A stretch of 64,000 nucleotides of DNA from JAICYJ01 sp963797565 (lineage in GTDB: Bacteria; Actinomycetota; Thermoleophilia; Gaiellales; JAICJC01): the NCBI GenBank assembly GCA_963797565.1, contig CAWCPM010000010.1, positions 1-64,000 of the forward strand, written 5' to 3'. This document shows positions 9,189 through 22,062 of the stretch, piece after piece. The notes under the pieces were generated by a model. That model was not told where the DNA came from. It ran no database searches and saw only the letters and a program-made list of their open reading frames with translations. How positions within the stretch are numbered: position 1 is the first letter of the stretch; each line of letters begins with the position of its first letter. The position numbers and the translations under genes were made by a program.

Positions 9189-10343
9189 TTCTGGGCGAGC
9201 ACGCCAAGCGCCCTGCGCAGCACCTCGTCAACCCGGGTGAACGGCCGGTTCACGACCCGCACGTCCGGAATGATGCCGCGGCGGTTGACGCGCTCACCGC
9301 CGGCCAGCGAGAACACCGCGACCGTCAGCTTCAGCGCACCGCCGCCCTGCAGCGGCTTCACCGCCTGCACAGTCCCCTTGCCGAAGCTGCGCGTGCCCAC
9401 CACGACCGCGCGGTGAGCCCGCTGCAGCGCTCCCGCGACCACCTCGGCCGCGCTCGCGGTGGAGCTGTCGACCAGCACCGCGACCGGCAGGTGCGCGACC
9501 GCCCGGTCGTCGGCAGAGTAGACGTGCCGTGGCTCGTGCAGGCCGTGCAGGGCCACGACGACGCCTGTGCCCTGGAACACGTCGGCGACGTCGACGGCCT
9601 CATCCAGCAGACCGCCCATGTTGCCCCGCAGGTCGAGGATCAGTCCGGCCCGATGGTCCCTGCTGGCTCGCTGCGCCACCTCACGGATGCGTCGCGCGAC
9701 GCCGGCGACGAAGCCGGGCAGCCGCAGGTAGGAGTACTCGCGGCCGTGGTAGCGGATCGACCTCGAAAACACGTTGGGCAGGTTGACGGCCGTGCGCTCC
9801 AGCGTGAGGGTGCGCGGTGGCCTGATGTTGGCGGCGGACGACCAGCGAGACCCTGCTACCGACCGGCCCGCGCAGCAGCCGCACGTCCCTGTCGTAGCTG
9901 AGCGGGGCCAGCGATTCCAGCCCGATCTGGGTGATCAGGTCGCCGGGACGCAGCCCGGCTGTGGCCGCCGGCAGCCCCGGCAGCGTCGCCGTCACCGCCA
10001 GGCCACCCCGCACGTGCGTGAAGGCCATCCCCACGCCCACGAACCGCGACTGCTCCTCGGTCACGACCAGCTGGTAGGCGTGCGGGGACAGATACTGGGT
10101 GTAGGGGTCGTGGAGCGCCCGCAGCACGCCGTGCAGGCCATGAGCCCGCAGCACCGCCTTGTTGATCGGCAGGTAGTAGGACTGCTGCAGCGCCCGCACG
10201 ACCTGGTCGCGCACGGTCGCGGCCTGCGCGGTTCCGTCCCCGCCCACCGTCGACACCCCGCGTGAGTGAAGCTCAAAGCTGCCGAAGAACGCGATCAGAA
10301 GCGAGATCACGGCCACGAGCCAGATGAGTCCGCGACGCCCCAT
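9185..10343 (-). CDS. S41 family C-terminal processing peptidase (one frame break)
   Basis: About 385 residues after repair. It has an N-terminal signal anchor (LIWLVAVISLLIAFFGS), a PDZ domain (about 95-165, GVGMAFTHVRGGLAVTATL ... GLRPGDLI) and the S41 protease domain. The catalytic Ser sits in DSSTASAAEVVAG and the Lys in GTRSFGKGTVQ, the Ser-Lys dyad of CtpA/CtpB-type enzymes. It should act outside the membrane on envelope proteins. The frame changes near 9825-9835 between RVSLVVRR and RPPRTLTLERTAV. The ATG has an AAAGG site upstream. It lies 33 bases after ftsX and is coupled to rnr by a GTGA overlap. Confidence 0.9.
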
Positions 10344-10354
10344 GACGACCTTTG

Positions 10355-10360
10355 ATTCTA
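10355..10360 (-). promoter_or_regulatory. Possible -10 box (TAGAAT) before the S41 protease gene
   Basis: TAGAAT ends 11 bases before the ATG at 10343, inside the short ftsX-protease gap. It could give the protease-rnr-PBP genes a promoter independent of ftsEX. No -35 is evident. Confidence 0.35.
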
Positions 10361-10376
10361 CCCCGATTCGCGACCG

Positions 10377-11261
10377 CTAGATTCTCAGGAACTTGCGGAG
10401 AGTGAGCCCGGACCCGAAGGCGCCCAGGAACATCCCGAACGCGATCAGGGCGGCGCCGAGGCCGACCACGCCGGCCGGGAAGCTGCGCGCCGGGTCGGTG
10501 AGCCCGCCGTTCAGATTGGTCAGGCCGATGTAGGCGATCGAGAGCAGCGTGACCGCCCCGGCGGCGCCGGCAAACCCGGTCAGCATCCCCTCCAGCACGA
10601 ACGGCACCCGCACGAACCAGTTGGTGGCGCCGACCAGCTTCATCACCTCGATCTCGCGGCGTCGCGAGAAGATCGAGAGCCGGATCGTGTTCGCGATCAG
10701 GACCACCGCGGCGATCCCGAGCATGGCCATCAGCGCGCCCAGCACCACCAAAACCCACTTGGTCACCGACAGCACCTTGTCGGCGATCTCCTTGCCGTAG
10801 GTGACGCACGGGGCCGATCCGCAGTCCTGCACCTCGGGGATCTGGCCGGCGGCGGCGGACACCTGCGACGCCTTGTCGGGATTGGTCAGCTTCATGTAGA
10901 AGGCGGGCGGCAGCGGGTTCTGTGTGAGCGAGCCGGCGTCCTTCTGCAGATCCTTGTTGAGCTGCTTCAGAGCCTCTGCCGGCGACACGTACGTCACGGA
11001 CTTGACGTACGGGATCGCGACCAGCTGGTTGTGCACCTTGTCGAGCGTGGCCGGATCGCTCTCGGTGCCGACCTTCATGTAGGCCTTGACCGTGATGTCG
11101 TTGCGCACGCCCTGCGTCTTGTCATAGAGGAACAGCCCGACCGAGGCGAACACCGCGAGCAGGAAGGTCACGATCAGCACGGTCACGCTGGCCGCCACCG
11201 TGGTGGCGACGTTGCCGCGGATCGAGTTCATCGCCTCCGAGACGAAGAAGCGCCACCTCAC
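10377..11261 (-). CDS. ftsX: Cell division protein FtsX
   Basis: 294 residues. It shows the FtsX layout: a cytoplasmic N-terminus, TM1 (about 25-48), a large extracytoplasmic domain (about 50-165) with LPPAFYMKL, then three more TM helices with SRRREIEVMKLVGATNWFVR between them. That last motif is the FtsX/MacB-type coupling segment that contacts FtsE. With FtsE it controls cell-wall hydrolases at division. A Cys pair (CGSAPC) lies in the outer domain. The GTG start overlaps the ftsE stop in GTGA. Confidence 0.96.
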   Translation of the reverse strand: MRWRFFVSEAMNSIRGNVATTVAASVTVLIVTFLLAVFASVGLFLYDKTQGVRNDITVKAYMKVGTESDPATLDKVHNQLVAIPYVKSVTYVSPAEALKQLNKDLQKDAGSLTQNPLPPAFYMKLTNPDKASQVSAAAGQIPEVQDCGSAPCVTYGKEIADKVLSVTKWVLVVLGALMAMLGIAAVVLIANTIRLSIFSRRREIEVMKLVGATNWFVRVPFVLEGMLTGFAGAAGAVTLLSIAYIGLTNLNGGLTDPARSFPAGVVGLGAALIAFGMFLGAFGSGLTLRKFLRI

Positions 11262-12067
11262 GCCTGGTAGCCCCCGCGCCGATCGTCGCGCACGACCCTG
11301 GCGTTGTCGAGCTGGATCACGCGCCGGCGCATCTTGTCGACCATCTCACGGTCGTGCGTTGCCATCACGACGGTGGTGCCTGCGCGGTTGATGCGGTACA
11401 GCAGCTGCATGATGCCGACGGAGGTGTCGGGATCGAGGTTGCCGGTGGGCTCGTCTGCGATCAGGAGCGGCGGGTGGTTGACGAACGCGCGCGCCACCGA
11501 GACGCGCTGCTGCTCGCCACCGGACAGCTCGTTCGGGAACCGGTCACTCTTGTCGGCCAGCCCCACCAGCCCGATGATGTCGGGCACCTTGCGCCGGATC
11601 TCCGCCCGCGACTTGCCCTGCACCTGCAGCGCGTAGGCCACGTTCTGGTAGACGTTGCGGTTGGGCAGCAGCTTGAAGTCCTGGAACACGCAGCCGATGT
11701 TGCGGCGCAGCACGGGGATCTTGGAGCGCTTCAGCTTCGGCAGCGAGCGGCCGCCCACGATCAGGTTGCCCGACGTCACCTCGAGCTCCTTCAGGAGCAG
11801 CTTGATGAAGGTCGACTTGCCGGAGCCGGACGGCCCCACCAGGAACACGAACTCGCCCTTGTCGATCTGCAGCGAGACGTCGTCGAGGCCGGCGATGTTG
11901 GGCTCGTAGACCTTCGTCACCTGGTCGAACAGGATCATCGCCGCGCCCGGGCGCGCGGGCTCGGCGCCGTTGGCGGCGACGGCGGGATCCGGCGGCGGCT
12001 CGCTCACCGCAACGGGGGCGGTGGCAGGCGACGCAGCGAGGTCGGGGAGGTGAGGCTGGTCGGTCAT
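11258..12067 (-). CDS. ftsE: Cell division ATP-binding protein FtsE, with N-terminal extension
   Basis: 269 residues. The ABC ATPase core starts near residue 44 (MILFDQVTKVYEPN) with Walker A GPSGSGKST, the Q-loop in CVFQDFKLL, signature LSGGEQQRVSVARA, Walker B LLIADEPTGNLD and the H-loop ATHDREMVD. It energises FtsX. A 43-residue Pro/Ala-rich stretch precedes the usual FtsE start. An internal ATG at 11938 would give the standard protein. I kept the longer form because a good promoter lies just upstream of 12067, but neither start has a clear ribosome-binding site. Confidence 0.95.
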   Translation of the reverse strand: MTDQPHLPDLAASPATAPVAVSEPPPDPAVAANGAEPARPGAAMILFDQVTKVYEPNIAGLDDVSLQIDKGEFVFLVGPSGSGKSTFIKLLLKELEVTSGNLIVGGRSLPKLKRSKIPVLRRNIGCVFQDFKLLPNRNVYQNVAYALQVQGKSRAEIRRKVPDIIGLVGLADKSDRFPNELSGGEQQRVSVARAFVNHPPLLIADEPTGNLDPDTSVGIMQLLYRINRAGTTVVMATHDREMVDKMRRRVIQLDNARVVRDDRRGGYQA

Positions 12068-12112
12068 CTGCGATCAGTTGGCGCCTCTGTGGGCGCGTGC
12101 GAGAAGGCATTC

Positions 12113-12141
12113 AGGGTACCTGGCCGGGGGAAACGACGCAA
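12113..12141 (-). promoter_or_regulatory. Promoter upstream of ftsEX (TTGCGT - 17 - TACCCT)
   Basis: On the minus strand a TTGCGT -35 (12136-12141) and TACCCT -10 (12113-12118) are separated by exactly 17 bases. The predicted start of transcription is roughly 40 bases before the ATG at 12067. It is one of the few promoters here with both elements visible. Confidence 0.5.
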
Positions 12142-12203
12142 TCGGCGACCCGGCCCGCGCAGGCCGATTTATGCCGCATTCGGAGCCCGTTCGGTGGGGA
12201 AGA

Positions 12204-13327
12204 TCAGGCATCCGCCGCCTTGCTCAGCAGGTAGGCGTGGATCAGCTCGTCCAGGTCGCCGTCAAGCACCGCCTGGGCATTGCCAATCTTGATGTTGGTG
12301 CGGTGGTCGTTGACCATGGTGTAGGGATGCAGGACGTAGCTGCGGATTTGACTTCCGAAGGAGATATCCTGCGCCTCTCCGCGTTCCTTCGCGAGCGCTT
12401 GCCGTCGTAGCTCTTCTTCCCGCTCGATCAATCGGCTCTTGAGGATGCGCATCGCTTGAGCCTTGTTTTGCAGCTGGGAGCGTTCGTTCTGGCACTGCAC
12501 CACCAGGCCGGTGGGCAGGTGCGTCAGGCGCACGGCGGAATCGGTCTTGTTGACGTGCTGTCCGCCGGCGCCCTGGCTGCGGTAGGTGTCGATACGAAGG
12601 TCGCTCTCGTCGATCTCGAGGTCGACGTCGTCCTCGACCAGCGGCGACACCTCGAGCTGGGCGAAGCTGGTGTGGCGGCGGTGCGCGGAGTCGAACGGCG
12701 ACAGACGCACCAGCCGGTGCACGCCCTTCTCGGCCTGCATGATGCCGTAGGCGTTCTCGCCGGCCAGCGTGAAGGTGGCGCTCTTCAGGCCCGCCTCCTC
12801 GCCCGGCGTCTGCTCCAGCAGCTCCACCTTGTAGCCGCGCCCGTCGGCCCAGCGCTCGTACATGCGCAGCAGCATCTGGGCCCAGTCCTGGCTGTCGGTT
12901 CCGCCGGCGCCGGCGTGCACGCCGACCACGGCCGGGCCGGAGTCGTACTCGCCGGTGAACAGCGCCTGCTCCTGGAGCATCCCGATCTCACGGCCGAGCC
13001 GGGCCAGGGCCCCGTCCAGCTCGTCGCGCCAGGCCGGATCCTCGGCAGCCTGCTCCAGCATGAAGTCAAGCTCGCCGGAGTCGGCCTGCAGCTGCTCGAA
13101 CGTCTCGATCTTCTTCTGCGTGCGGGCGCGCTCGGCCGACACCTTCGCAGCCGCCCGCTGGTCCTCCCAGAACCCGGGCGACTCCATGGCGCTGTCCAGC
13201 TCGCTCAGGCGCGCGGCCAGAGCATCCGGGTCAAAGGTAATCACGAACCCAGTGCAACTGGGCTCTGATCTCCTCGACGGCGCCTTTCAGATCCTCCAGC
13301 GACCGCGGCTCGCCGGCGGTGGCCTCG

Positions 13328-13338
<11 letters not shown>
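12204..13338 (-). CDS. prfB: Peptide chain release factor 2, with programmed +1 frameshift
   Basis: About 377 residues when read through the shift. The first 35 codons (MAHSEATAGEPRSLEDL ... WVRDYL) run from an ATG at 13338 inside the end of secA and stop at an in-frame TGA. The rest (DPDALAARLSELD ...) is in the +1 frame. The junction CTT TGA C is the conserved RF2 autoregulatory site. The body shows GVHAGAGGTDSQDW, the SPF stop-codon motif in VRLSPFDSAHRRHTSF, and the catalytic GGQ in SQGAGGQHVNKTD. RF2 releases peptides at UGA and UAA. Annotating only from 13244 would miss the true N-terminus. Confidence 0.96.
13230..13236 (-). promoter_or_regulatory. RF2 programmed +1 frameshift site (CTT TGA C)
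   Basis: On the minus strand the leader frame reads GAT TAC CTT TGA; skipping the T at 13233 gives GAC CCG GAT, the main prfB frame. UGA followed by C is a weak stop read by RF2 itself, so low RF2 favours the shift. A strong AGGGGG-like stimulator at the E. coli distance is not obvious; only a GGG lies about 10 bases before CTT. Confidence 0.92.
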
Positions 13339-15925
<2,587 letters not shown>

Positions 15926-15934
15926 CGTAGGAGG

Positions 15935-15940
15935 ATGGTA
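15935..15940 (-). promoter_or_regulatory. Possible -10 box (TACCAT) for secA
   Basis: TACCAT ends 9 bases before the secA ATG, which lacks a ribosome-binding site. The spacing is slightly long for a leaderless start. Confidence 0.3.
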
Positions 15941-15985
15941 CCAACCGGACCTTGGGGCACCATGGGATCCGCTCGTGCGGACGCC

Positions 15986-16546
15986 CTAGGCGCGGGTTGG
16001 CTCGATCAGCCCGTAGTTGCCGTCCCGCCGCTTGTAGATCACGTTCACCTCGTCGGACTCGGCGTTCACGAAGACGAAGAAGTCATGGCCGATCAGCTCC
16101 AGCTGGAGCAGCGCCTCCTCGTCGCTCATCGGCTTCATGTTGAACTGTTTCGTCTTGACGATCATCGCCTCGTCCTCCTCGGGCAGCGTGGCAATCGATG
16201 CCGGATCGGGCTGGTGGGTGTGGTGGTGGGCCATGTGCTCGGCCTGGCGGCGGGTGCGCTTCTCGCGGTAGCGCTTGACCTGCCGCTCGAGCTTCTCGGC
16301 GACCAGGTCGATCGACGCGTACATGTCCGTGGACGACTCGCGAGCGCGCAGCACCGGGCCCTTCGTCCAGACCGTCGCCTCGGCCACCTGGCTGTCGCTG
16401 ATGCTGGGGTTGTGCTCCACGATCAACTCGAGCTCACAGCGGCTCTCGTCGGAAAGGTGGCGTGCCAGCTTGCCCAGCTTCTTCTCGGCGTACTGGAACA
16501 GGGAGTCGGTGACATCGACGTGCCTGCCTTTCACCTGCAAACGCAT
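15986..16546 (-). CDS. hpf: Ribosome hibernation-promoting factor, long form
   Basis: 186 residues. An N-terminal S30AE ribosome-binding domain (about 1-100, MRLQVKGRHVDVTDSLFQYA) is joined by a His-rich linker (HMAHHHTHQPD) to the C-terminal dimerisation domain (about 130-185) with MSDEEALLQLELIGHDFFVF and YKRRDGNYGLIEP. The long form dimerises 70S ribosomes into 100S particles in resting cells. The ATG at 16546 has a GGGAGG site 7 bases upstream, clearer than most genes here. secA follows 60 bases downstream. Confidence 0.96.
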   Translation of the reverse strand: MRLQVKGRHVDVTDSLFQYAEKKLGKLARHLSDESRCELELIVEHNPSISDSQVAEATVWTKGPVLRARESSTDMYASIDLVAEKLERQVKRYREKRTRRQAEHMAHHHTHQPDPASIATLPEEDEAMIVKTKQFNMKPMSDEEALLQLELIGHDFFVFVNAESDEVNVIYKRRDGNYGLIEPTRA

Positions 16547-16595
16547 GGCATGACCTCCCGTTTTCGTGGTTCCCAGACAGACTACCCGGTGTCCC

Positions 16596-17265
16596 CTATG
16601 CGTGCTCGGCACGGGCGAGGGTTGCGGCCACCACCGCCCCGGCACCTGCCCGGCGCAGCGCCAGCGCGGCGGCGGTGAGGGTGGCACCGGTCGTGTGCAC
16701 GTCGTCGATCAGGCCCACTCGGCCGGCGACCGCGACCGGCGCGGTGAAGGCCTCGCGCACGTTCGCGCGCCGCTGTGCGCGTGTCAGCCCGCGCTGCGGC
16801 CGGCGCCACAGCGGTGCGCGCAGCAGCGGCACGTGAGGGCACATCCCAGCGCAGCGCCACCTGCTCGGCCAGCAGCCGCGCCGGGTGGTAGCCGCGCATC
16901 GCCTCGCGCAGCGGATCGGCCGGCACCCAGGTGACGACGTCCACCGCGGGCCTGCCCAGCACCAGCGCCATCAGCGCGCCGGCGGGCTCGGCGAGGCCGC
17001 GCAGGCCCCCGTCCTTGAAGGCGTGCACCAGGTCACGGGCGGCGCCGTCGAACAGCAGCGCCGCGGCCGCCGACTCGAACCCCACGCGACGGCCGCGGCA
17101 GCTCGCGCAGTCGTCCACCGGGCGCTCCGCGGGCAGACCGCAGCGGGCGCAGGTGGACCCGTCGAGCAGCGGCAGCTCACCCAGGCAGGCGGCGCAGAGC
17201 AGCGGGCCGGCCAGGCGGCAGACGGCGCAGCGGGGCGGCACCAGCAGGTCGAGCAGGGCGTGCAC
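16596..17265 (-). CDS. ComF-family phosphoribosyltransferase-like protein (one frame break)
   Basis: About 222 residues after repair. An N-terminal zinc-binding part has three CxxC pairs (CAVC, CAAC, CARC) and a later CASC. The middle FDGAARDLVHAFKDGG is typical of ComF. The C-terminal part GLTRAQRRANVREAF and the PRPP-binding motif VGLIDDVHTTGATL complete the fold. ComF proteins help DNA uptake in competent bacteria, but many members sit in non-competent species with unknown roles. The frame changes near 16840 between VALRWD and VPLLRAPLWRRPQ. The GTG start follows a TAGCCT box by 6 bases. Confidence 0.88.
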
Positions 17266-17271
17266 ACGGCA

Positions 17272-17277
17272 AGGCTA
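17272..17277 (-). promoter_or_regulatory. -10 box (TAGCCT) for the comF-like gene
   Basis: TAGCCT ends 6 bases before the GTG at 17265, the local leaderless arrangement, in the short gap after the UDP-sugar pyrophosphorylase gene. Confidence 0.45.
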
Positions 17278-17301
17278 CGAGCACGGCCCGCCACGAGGGC
17301 G

Positions 17302-18442
17302 TCACGAGCTGTCGCGAACCTCTGCCAGCATCGGCTCGATGCGGGCGGCGATCTGCGCGCGGTGGGCGTCCAGCTCGTCCCAGCTCTTGGCCGGGAGGAA
17401 CCGCGACTCCGCTCCCAGCCGGGGCACCCGCAGCAGGCGGCTCTCGAGCACGGACGTGAGCTCGCCCACCAGGCGCTCGAACTGGATCGCCGGACGGCCG
17501 TCGACGGTCTTTTCGACCCGGAACCACGACCAGTCCATCCGCAGGTCGCGCAGCGCGGCGGCGTCGGCTACGAAGGTGTTGGTGTTGAACACCCGCACCG
17601 TGTCCTCGTCGAAGTCGTCGGGCAGCCGGAAGTTCTCGAGCACCACCGGGCGATCGTCCAGCCGCACCGGGATGCCGCCGCGGTCGCCCTCCTGCTTGTC
17701 GACCACCTCGACCGTGAGCGGTGCCCCGTGGTCGATGTGCCAGCCCAGCACCAGCGGGTCGACCGCAGCGCCCAGGTTGTCGAGGTTCATGATCCACAGG
17801 TAGCGGCCGCCGGCGGCGAGGAACCGATCCAGCAGCCCGGCCGCGGCCAGCGCTTCGGGCAGGTCGCCATGGCCGGTGGCATGGACGCTGGGCAGGCCGT
17901 CGTCACCGCGGAACAGGCAGCCGTCCGGGGTCAGCCGCAGCGAGGCGCCCTGCACGAAGGCGTCGACCCGCTCGCCGTCGATCCGGCCGCCCAGCGCGTC
18001 GCGGATCGGGCCGTCCGTGGCATGGCTCGTCATCAGCCACATCGGCAGCTGCGCTCCGCTCATGCGCTGCCAGTACTCGCGCTCGGCCAGGCGCGCATCC
18101 AGGAACGTGACGCGCGGGATCGCCTCCACCAGGCCCTTGACGACGCCGCCCATGCGGGTGGCCATGCCGCCGGCCAGCACCACCATGGCAACGCGGCCCT
18201 CGGCCAGAGCGTCGAGCCCGAGGCGCTCGAGCCGCCTGCCCTCGTGCGAGCCGCGCTCCGGCAGGTCGACCACGTCGCCGGCCGCGGGCGGAGCCACGAC
18301 GCCGGCCACCCGGTTCACCTCGGGGCCGGCCCGCAGCAGGTCATGCTCCCACGCGCGCAGGCGCGCGGCGTCGAAGCCCTGGCTCTGGAGCTGGGCGAGC
18401 AGGGCCGGATCGAGGCCGGCCAGGTCGTCGTCCAGGCAGGAG

Positions 18443-18450
<8 letters not shown>
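17302..18450 (-). CDS. UTP--glucose-1-phosphate uridylyltransferase family (UDPGP type)
   Basis: 382 residues. The nucleotide-binding signature VVLAGGMATRMGGVVKGLVE lies near residue 90, matching the eukaryote-like UDPGP/UAP family rather than GalU. The middle YLWIMNLDNLGAAVDP supplies the sugar-nucleotide Asn/Asp, and a NTNTFVADA block follows. It should make UDP-glucose or a related UDP-sugar from UTP, feeding the ugd gene nearby. The start is a TTG overlapping the mtnA stop by 8 bases; no ribosome-binding site is visible, so translational coupling is likely. The exact sugar cannot be read from sequence. Confidence 0.88.
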
Positions 18451-19440
<990 letters not shown>

Positions 19441-19448
19441 CCTGGGTG

Positions 19449-20717
19449 TCAGGTGCCCTCGTCCCACGAGGCCAGGTACTTCTCCTGCTCCGCGGTGAGG
19501 GAGTCGATCTCAACGCCCATGCTGGCCAGCTTGAGGCGGGCCACCTCGTTGTCCAGGTCGGCCGGCACGACGTACACCTTCGGCTCGAGGTCGGTGTGAT
19601 TCTTGACGGCCCACTCGGCGGACAGCGCCTGGTTGGCGAAACTCATGTCCATGACGGAGGCGGGATGGCCCTCGGCGGCGGCCAGATTCACCAGCCGGCC
19701 CTCGGCCAGCAGGAACAGGCGGCGGCCGTCCGGCATCTCGAACTGCTCGACCATCGGTCGCACGACGGTGACGGCGACGGCCATCTCCTGCAGTGCCGGG
19801 ATCTCGATCTCGACGTTGAAGTGGCCGGTGTTGGAGAGGATGGCGCCGTCCTTCATGAGGCCGAAGTGCTCGCGGCGGATCACGTGCTTGTCGCCGGTGG
19901 CGGTGCAGAAGATGTCGCCGTGGCGGGCGGCCTCGGCCATCGTGGAGACGTTGAAGCCGTCCATCACGGCCTGCAGCGCGCGCAGCGGGTCGACCTCGAC
20001 GACGGTGACGTGGGCGCCCATGCCGCGGGCGCGCTCGGCCAGGCCGCGACCGCTCCAGCCGTAGCCACCGATGACGAAGGTGCTGCCGGCCAGCAGCACG
20101 TTGGTGGCTCGGATGATGCCGTCCAGCGTCGACTGGCCGACTCCGTAGCGGTTGTCGAACAGGTGCTTGGTGTTGGCCTCGTTGACTGCCACGATCGGGA
20201 ACCCGAGCGTGCCGTCGGCCTCCATCGCTTTCAGGCGGATGACGCCGGTCGTGGTCTCCTCGGTGCCGGCCAGGATCTCGCTCAGCTGCTCGGGGCGCTT
20301 GGCATGCAGCACGCCGATCACATCGGCGCCGTCGTCCATGGTCAGCTGCGGGTGGTGGTCGGCGGCGGCCTCGATGTGGGAGTAGTAGGTGTCGTTGTCC
20401 TCGCCGTTGCGGGCGAAGACGGAGATGCCGTACTCGGCCACGAGGCCGGCCGCGACGTCGTCCTGGGTGGAGAGCGGGTTGGAGGCGCACAGCACGACGT
20501 CGGCGCCGCCCGCCTTGAGCGTGCGCATCAGGTTGGCGGTCTCGCTGGTGACGTGCAGGCAGGCGGCAATGCGGATGCCGTCGAGCGGCCGCTCGGCCGC
20601 GAACCGCTCGCGGATCAGGGCCAGTACCGGCATCTGCCGGTCGGCCCACTCGATCCGCCGCACCCCCTCCGGGGCAAGCGCGAGATCGCGGACGTCGCTG
20701 GGGGTGGTGGTGCTCAT
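19449..20717 (-). CDS. ahcY: Adenosylhomocysteinase (S-adenosylhomocysteine hydrolase)
   Basis: 422 residues. Conserved blocks: LHVTSETANLMRTLKAGGAD near residue 50, FDNRYGVGQSTLDGIIRATN near 185, and the NAD-binding FVIGGYGWSGRGLAERARGMG near 210. The GDKHVI and NTGHFNVEIE segments follow. It splits S-adenosylhomocysteine to homocysteine and adenosine, regenerating the methyl cycle, and binds NAD tightly. The ATG at 20717 is followed closely by the family start; a TAGAGT box ends 10 bases upstream. mtnA follows 8 bases downstream, so both are probably co-transcribed. Confidence 0.97.
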   Translation of the reverse strand: MSTTTPSDVRDLALAPEGVRRIEWADRQMPVLALIRERFAAERPLDGIRIAACLHVTSETANLMRTLKAGGADVVLCASNPLSTQDDVAAGLVAEYGISVFARNGEDNDTYYSHIEAAADHHPQLTMDDGADVIGVLHAKRPEQLSEILAGTEETTTGVIRLKAMEADGTLGFPIVAVNEANTKHLFDNRYGVGQSTLDGIIRATNVLLAGSTFVIGGYGWSGRGLAERARGMGAHVTVVEVDPLRALQAVMDGFNVSTMAEAARHGDIFCTATGDKHVIRREHFGLMKDGAILSNTGHFNVEIEIPALQEMAVAVTVVRPMVEQFEMPDGRRLFLLAEGRLVNLAAAEGHPASVMDMSFANQALSAEWAVKNHTDLEPKVYVVPADLDNEVARLKLASMGVEIDSLTAEQEKYLASWDEGT

Positions 20718-21085
20718 GGCGCGGCAGACTCTAGCCGATCGCGTACGGCAGCTGAGCAGGCGTTTAGCAGCCCACTCACAGGATCGCAAGACAGCCCGCG
20801 GGCAGTCCGGTGCGCCGAATCCGTGTCGATCACCGACTCGACCCGTCACGGGCGATCCCGCGGGGTGACGACACTGATCACGATTCACGGGCAGGGTGGT
20901 CCACCGTCGCCGCCATACGGCCCGCGGCACCCCGATCAGCCGACCGGACAGATCGCGACCCGCATCGATTCTGCCGAGACCGGTGACACCTGCGTCGCGA
21001 CGCTCCAACGCCACCCGAGTCGGTGTTTGACACCGGCTCGGCCGGCGTGAGCGTTCCGTACCGCCGCCGTCACATGTGTCGCGGG
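20718..21085 (-). promoter_or_regulatory. Intergenic region upstream of ahcY
   Basis: This 368-base gap contains no gene I can support. It holds a TAGAGT box (20728-20733) 10 bases before the ahcY ATG and an imperfect 18-base palindrome at 20790-20807. I compared it by eye with SAH and SAM riboswitch cores and found no convincing match. A 6-bp inverted repeat (CGTCAC/GTGACG, 20844-20870) is too weak to call. Confidence 0.4.
20790..20807. promoter_or_regulatory. Imperfect palindrome upstream of ahcY, candidate operator
   Basis: GACAGCCCGCGGGCAGTC is a dyad with one A/A mismatch on each side of a perfect GCCCGCGGGC core. It lies about 73-90 bases before the ahcY start, at a distance suitable for a repressor or activator site. 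No matching repressor gene is nearby. Confidence 0.3.
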
Positions 21086-22062
21086 CTATTCGCCGATGCG
21101 CTGCTTGAGCGTGCCGATCCGGTCGACCGGCGTCGGGTTGACGCCTCGCTCCAGGGCCGCGTGGTAGCTGACCCAGTCGCCGTGGGCGACCATCGAGAAC
21201 GCGCGGGCGGCGGCCGTGTCCCCGCGTCCTTCGACGTGCTCGACCAGCACCGCGTCCTGCGCGATCAGCTCGGCCGTGGCCTCGATCATGCGCCTGGTCT
21301 CGTCACGCTCGCCGGGGTCGCGCAGCAGCACGGCCGCGAACGTCCCCGGCGGCGCGCCCTCCCAGGCCACGATCTCGTTGTGGTCGAGCTCCGGGAACGC
21401 GTGGCTGAAGGCATGCATCTTGGCGTTCTCGTTCAGCTGGGTCTTCCACCGGTAGGCCACCGCCGCCATCGGGCCGGATCCATAGATCAGCGGGATCGTG
21501 CTCGCCAGCCTGGCTCCCAGCGCCGCCGCCGCGTCCCGGTCGACCGCCGCCACCCCCTGCGCGCACTCGCCCGCGATCCCCGCCCGCGACAGGCCGCAGG
21601 CTGCGAACGCTCCCGCCATCGCCCCGAACAGGTACCCCAGCGCCGCGCGCGGGTGCAGCCCGCCCGGCACCTGCGCGAACGGCGCGCCCCACGCCCGCGC
21701 CCGCTGCTCGAGCGCCCCGCCCATGCCCACGCACAGCAGGCTCGCACCCTGTCGTGCGCCTGGTCGGCACATGCCAGCGTCTCGGCCGTTTCGCCCGAGT
21801 AGCTCGAGCACACGACCAGCGTCCCCGGCCCCGCCCAGCTGGGCACACCGAACCCGCGCACGCGCGTGATCGGCACCGCGCAGTCGCCGATCACCAACGC
21901 CCGCAGCAGCTCACCGCTCATGGCCGAGCCACCCATCCCCGCGATCACCACCGCCGTCGGCATGGCCATGTCGCGGCCGGCCTCTCCGCCGATGCGGTCG
22001 CCCTCGAGCAGCTGCTCGCCCATCCCCTCGATCGCCGACCGCATGCCTCCGTCGTCTACCAC
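21086..22062 (-). CDS. Bifunctional phosphoglucose/phosphomannose isomerase (one frame break)
   Basis: About 325 residues after repair. The SIS domain has VIAGMGGSAMSGELLRAL near residue 38 and CSSYSGETAETL, followed by a second SIS half with IPLIYGSGPMAAVAYRWKTQ and the SHAFPELDHNEIVAWE block characteristic of the bifunctional PGI/PMI family. It interconverts glucose-6-P, fructose-6-P and mannose-6-P. The frame changes near 21757. I prefer the GTG at 22062, which has a GGGAGG site about 6 bases upstream and overlaps the nucleotidyltransferase gene by 7 bases; an ATG at 22044 is the alternative. Confidence 0.9.

Noticed and set aside
13230..13236. prfB frame change as a sequencing error
   Set aside because: The site is exactly CTT TGA C at the known RF2 position, unlike the other breaks in the window.
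15950..15985. Terminator between hpf and secA
   Set aside because: Only about five continuous pairs can form, too weak to call.
16546..16560. Earlier hpf start at the upstream ATG (16552)
   Set aside because: That ATG is in another frame, and the ATG at 16546 has an ideal ribosome-binding site and the family start.
17055..17095. GACTCGAACCCC, resembling a tRNA T-arm on the opposite strand
   Set aside because: It lies within comF-like coding and no cloverleaf can be drawn around it.
20718..21085. SAH or SAM riboswitch upstream of ahcY
   Set aside because: No match by eye to the conserved cores; a covariance-model search would be needed to be certain.
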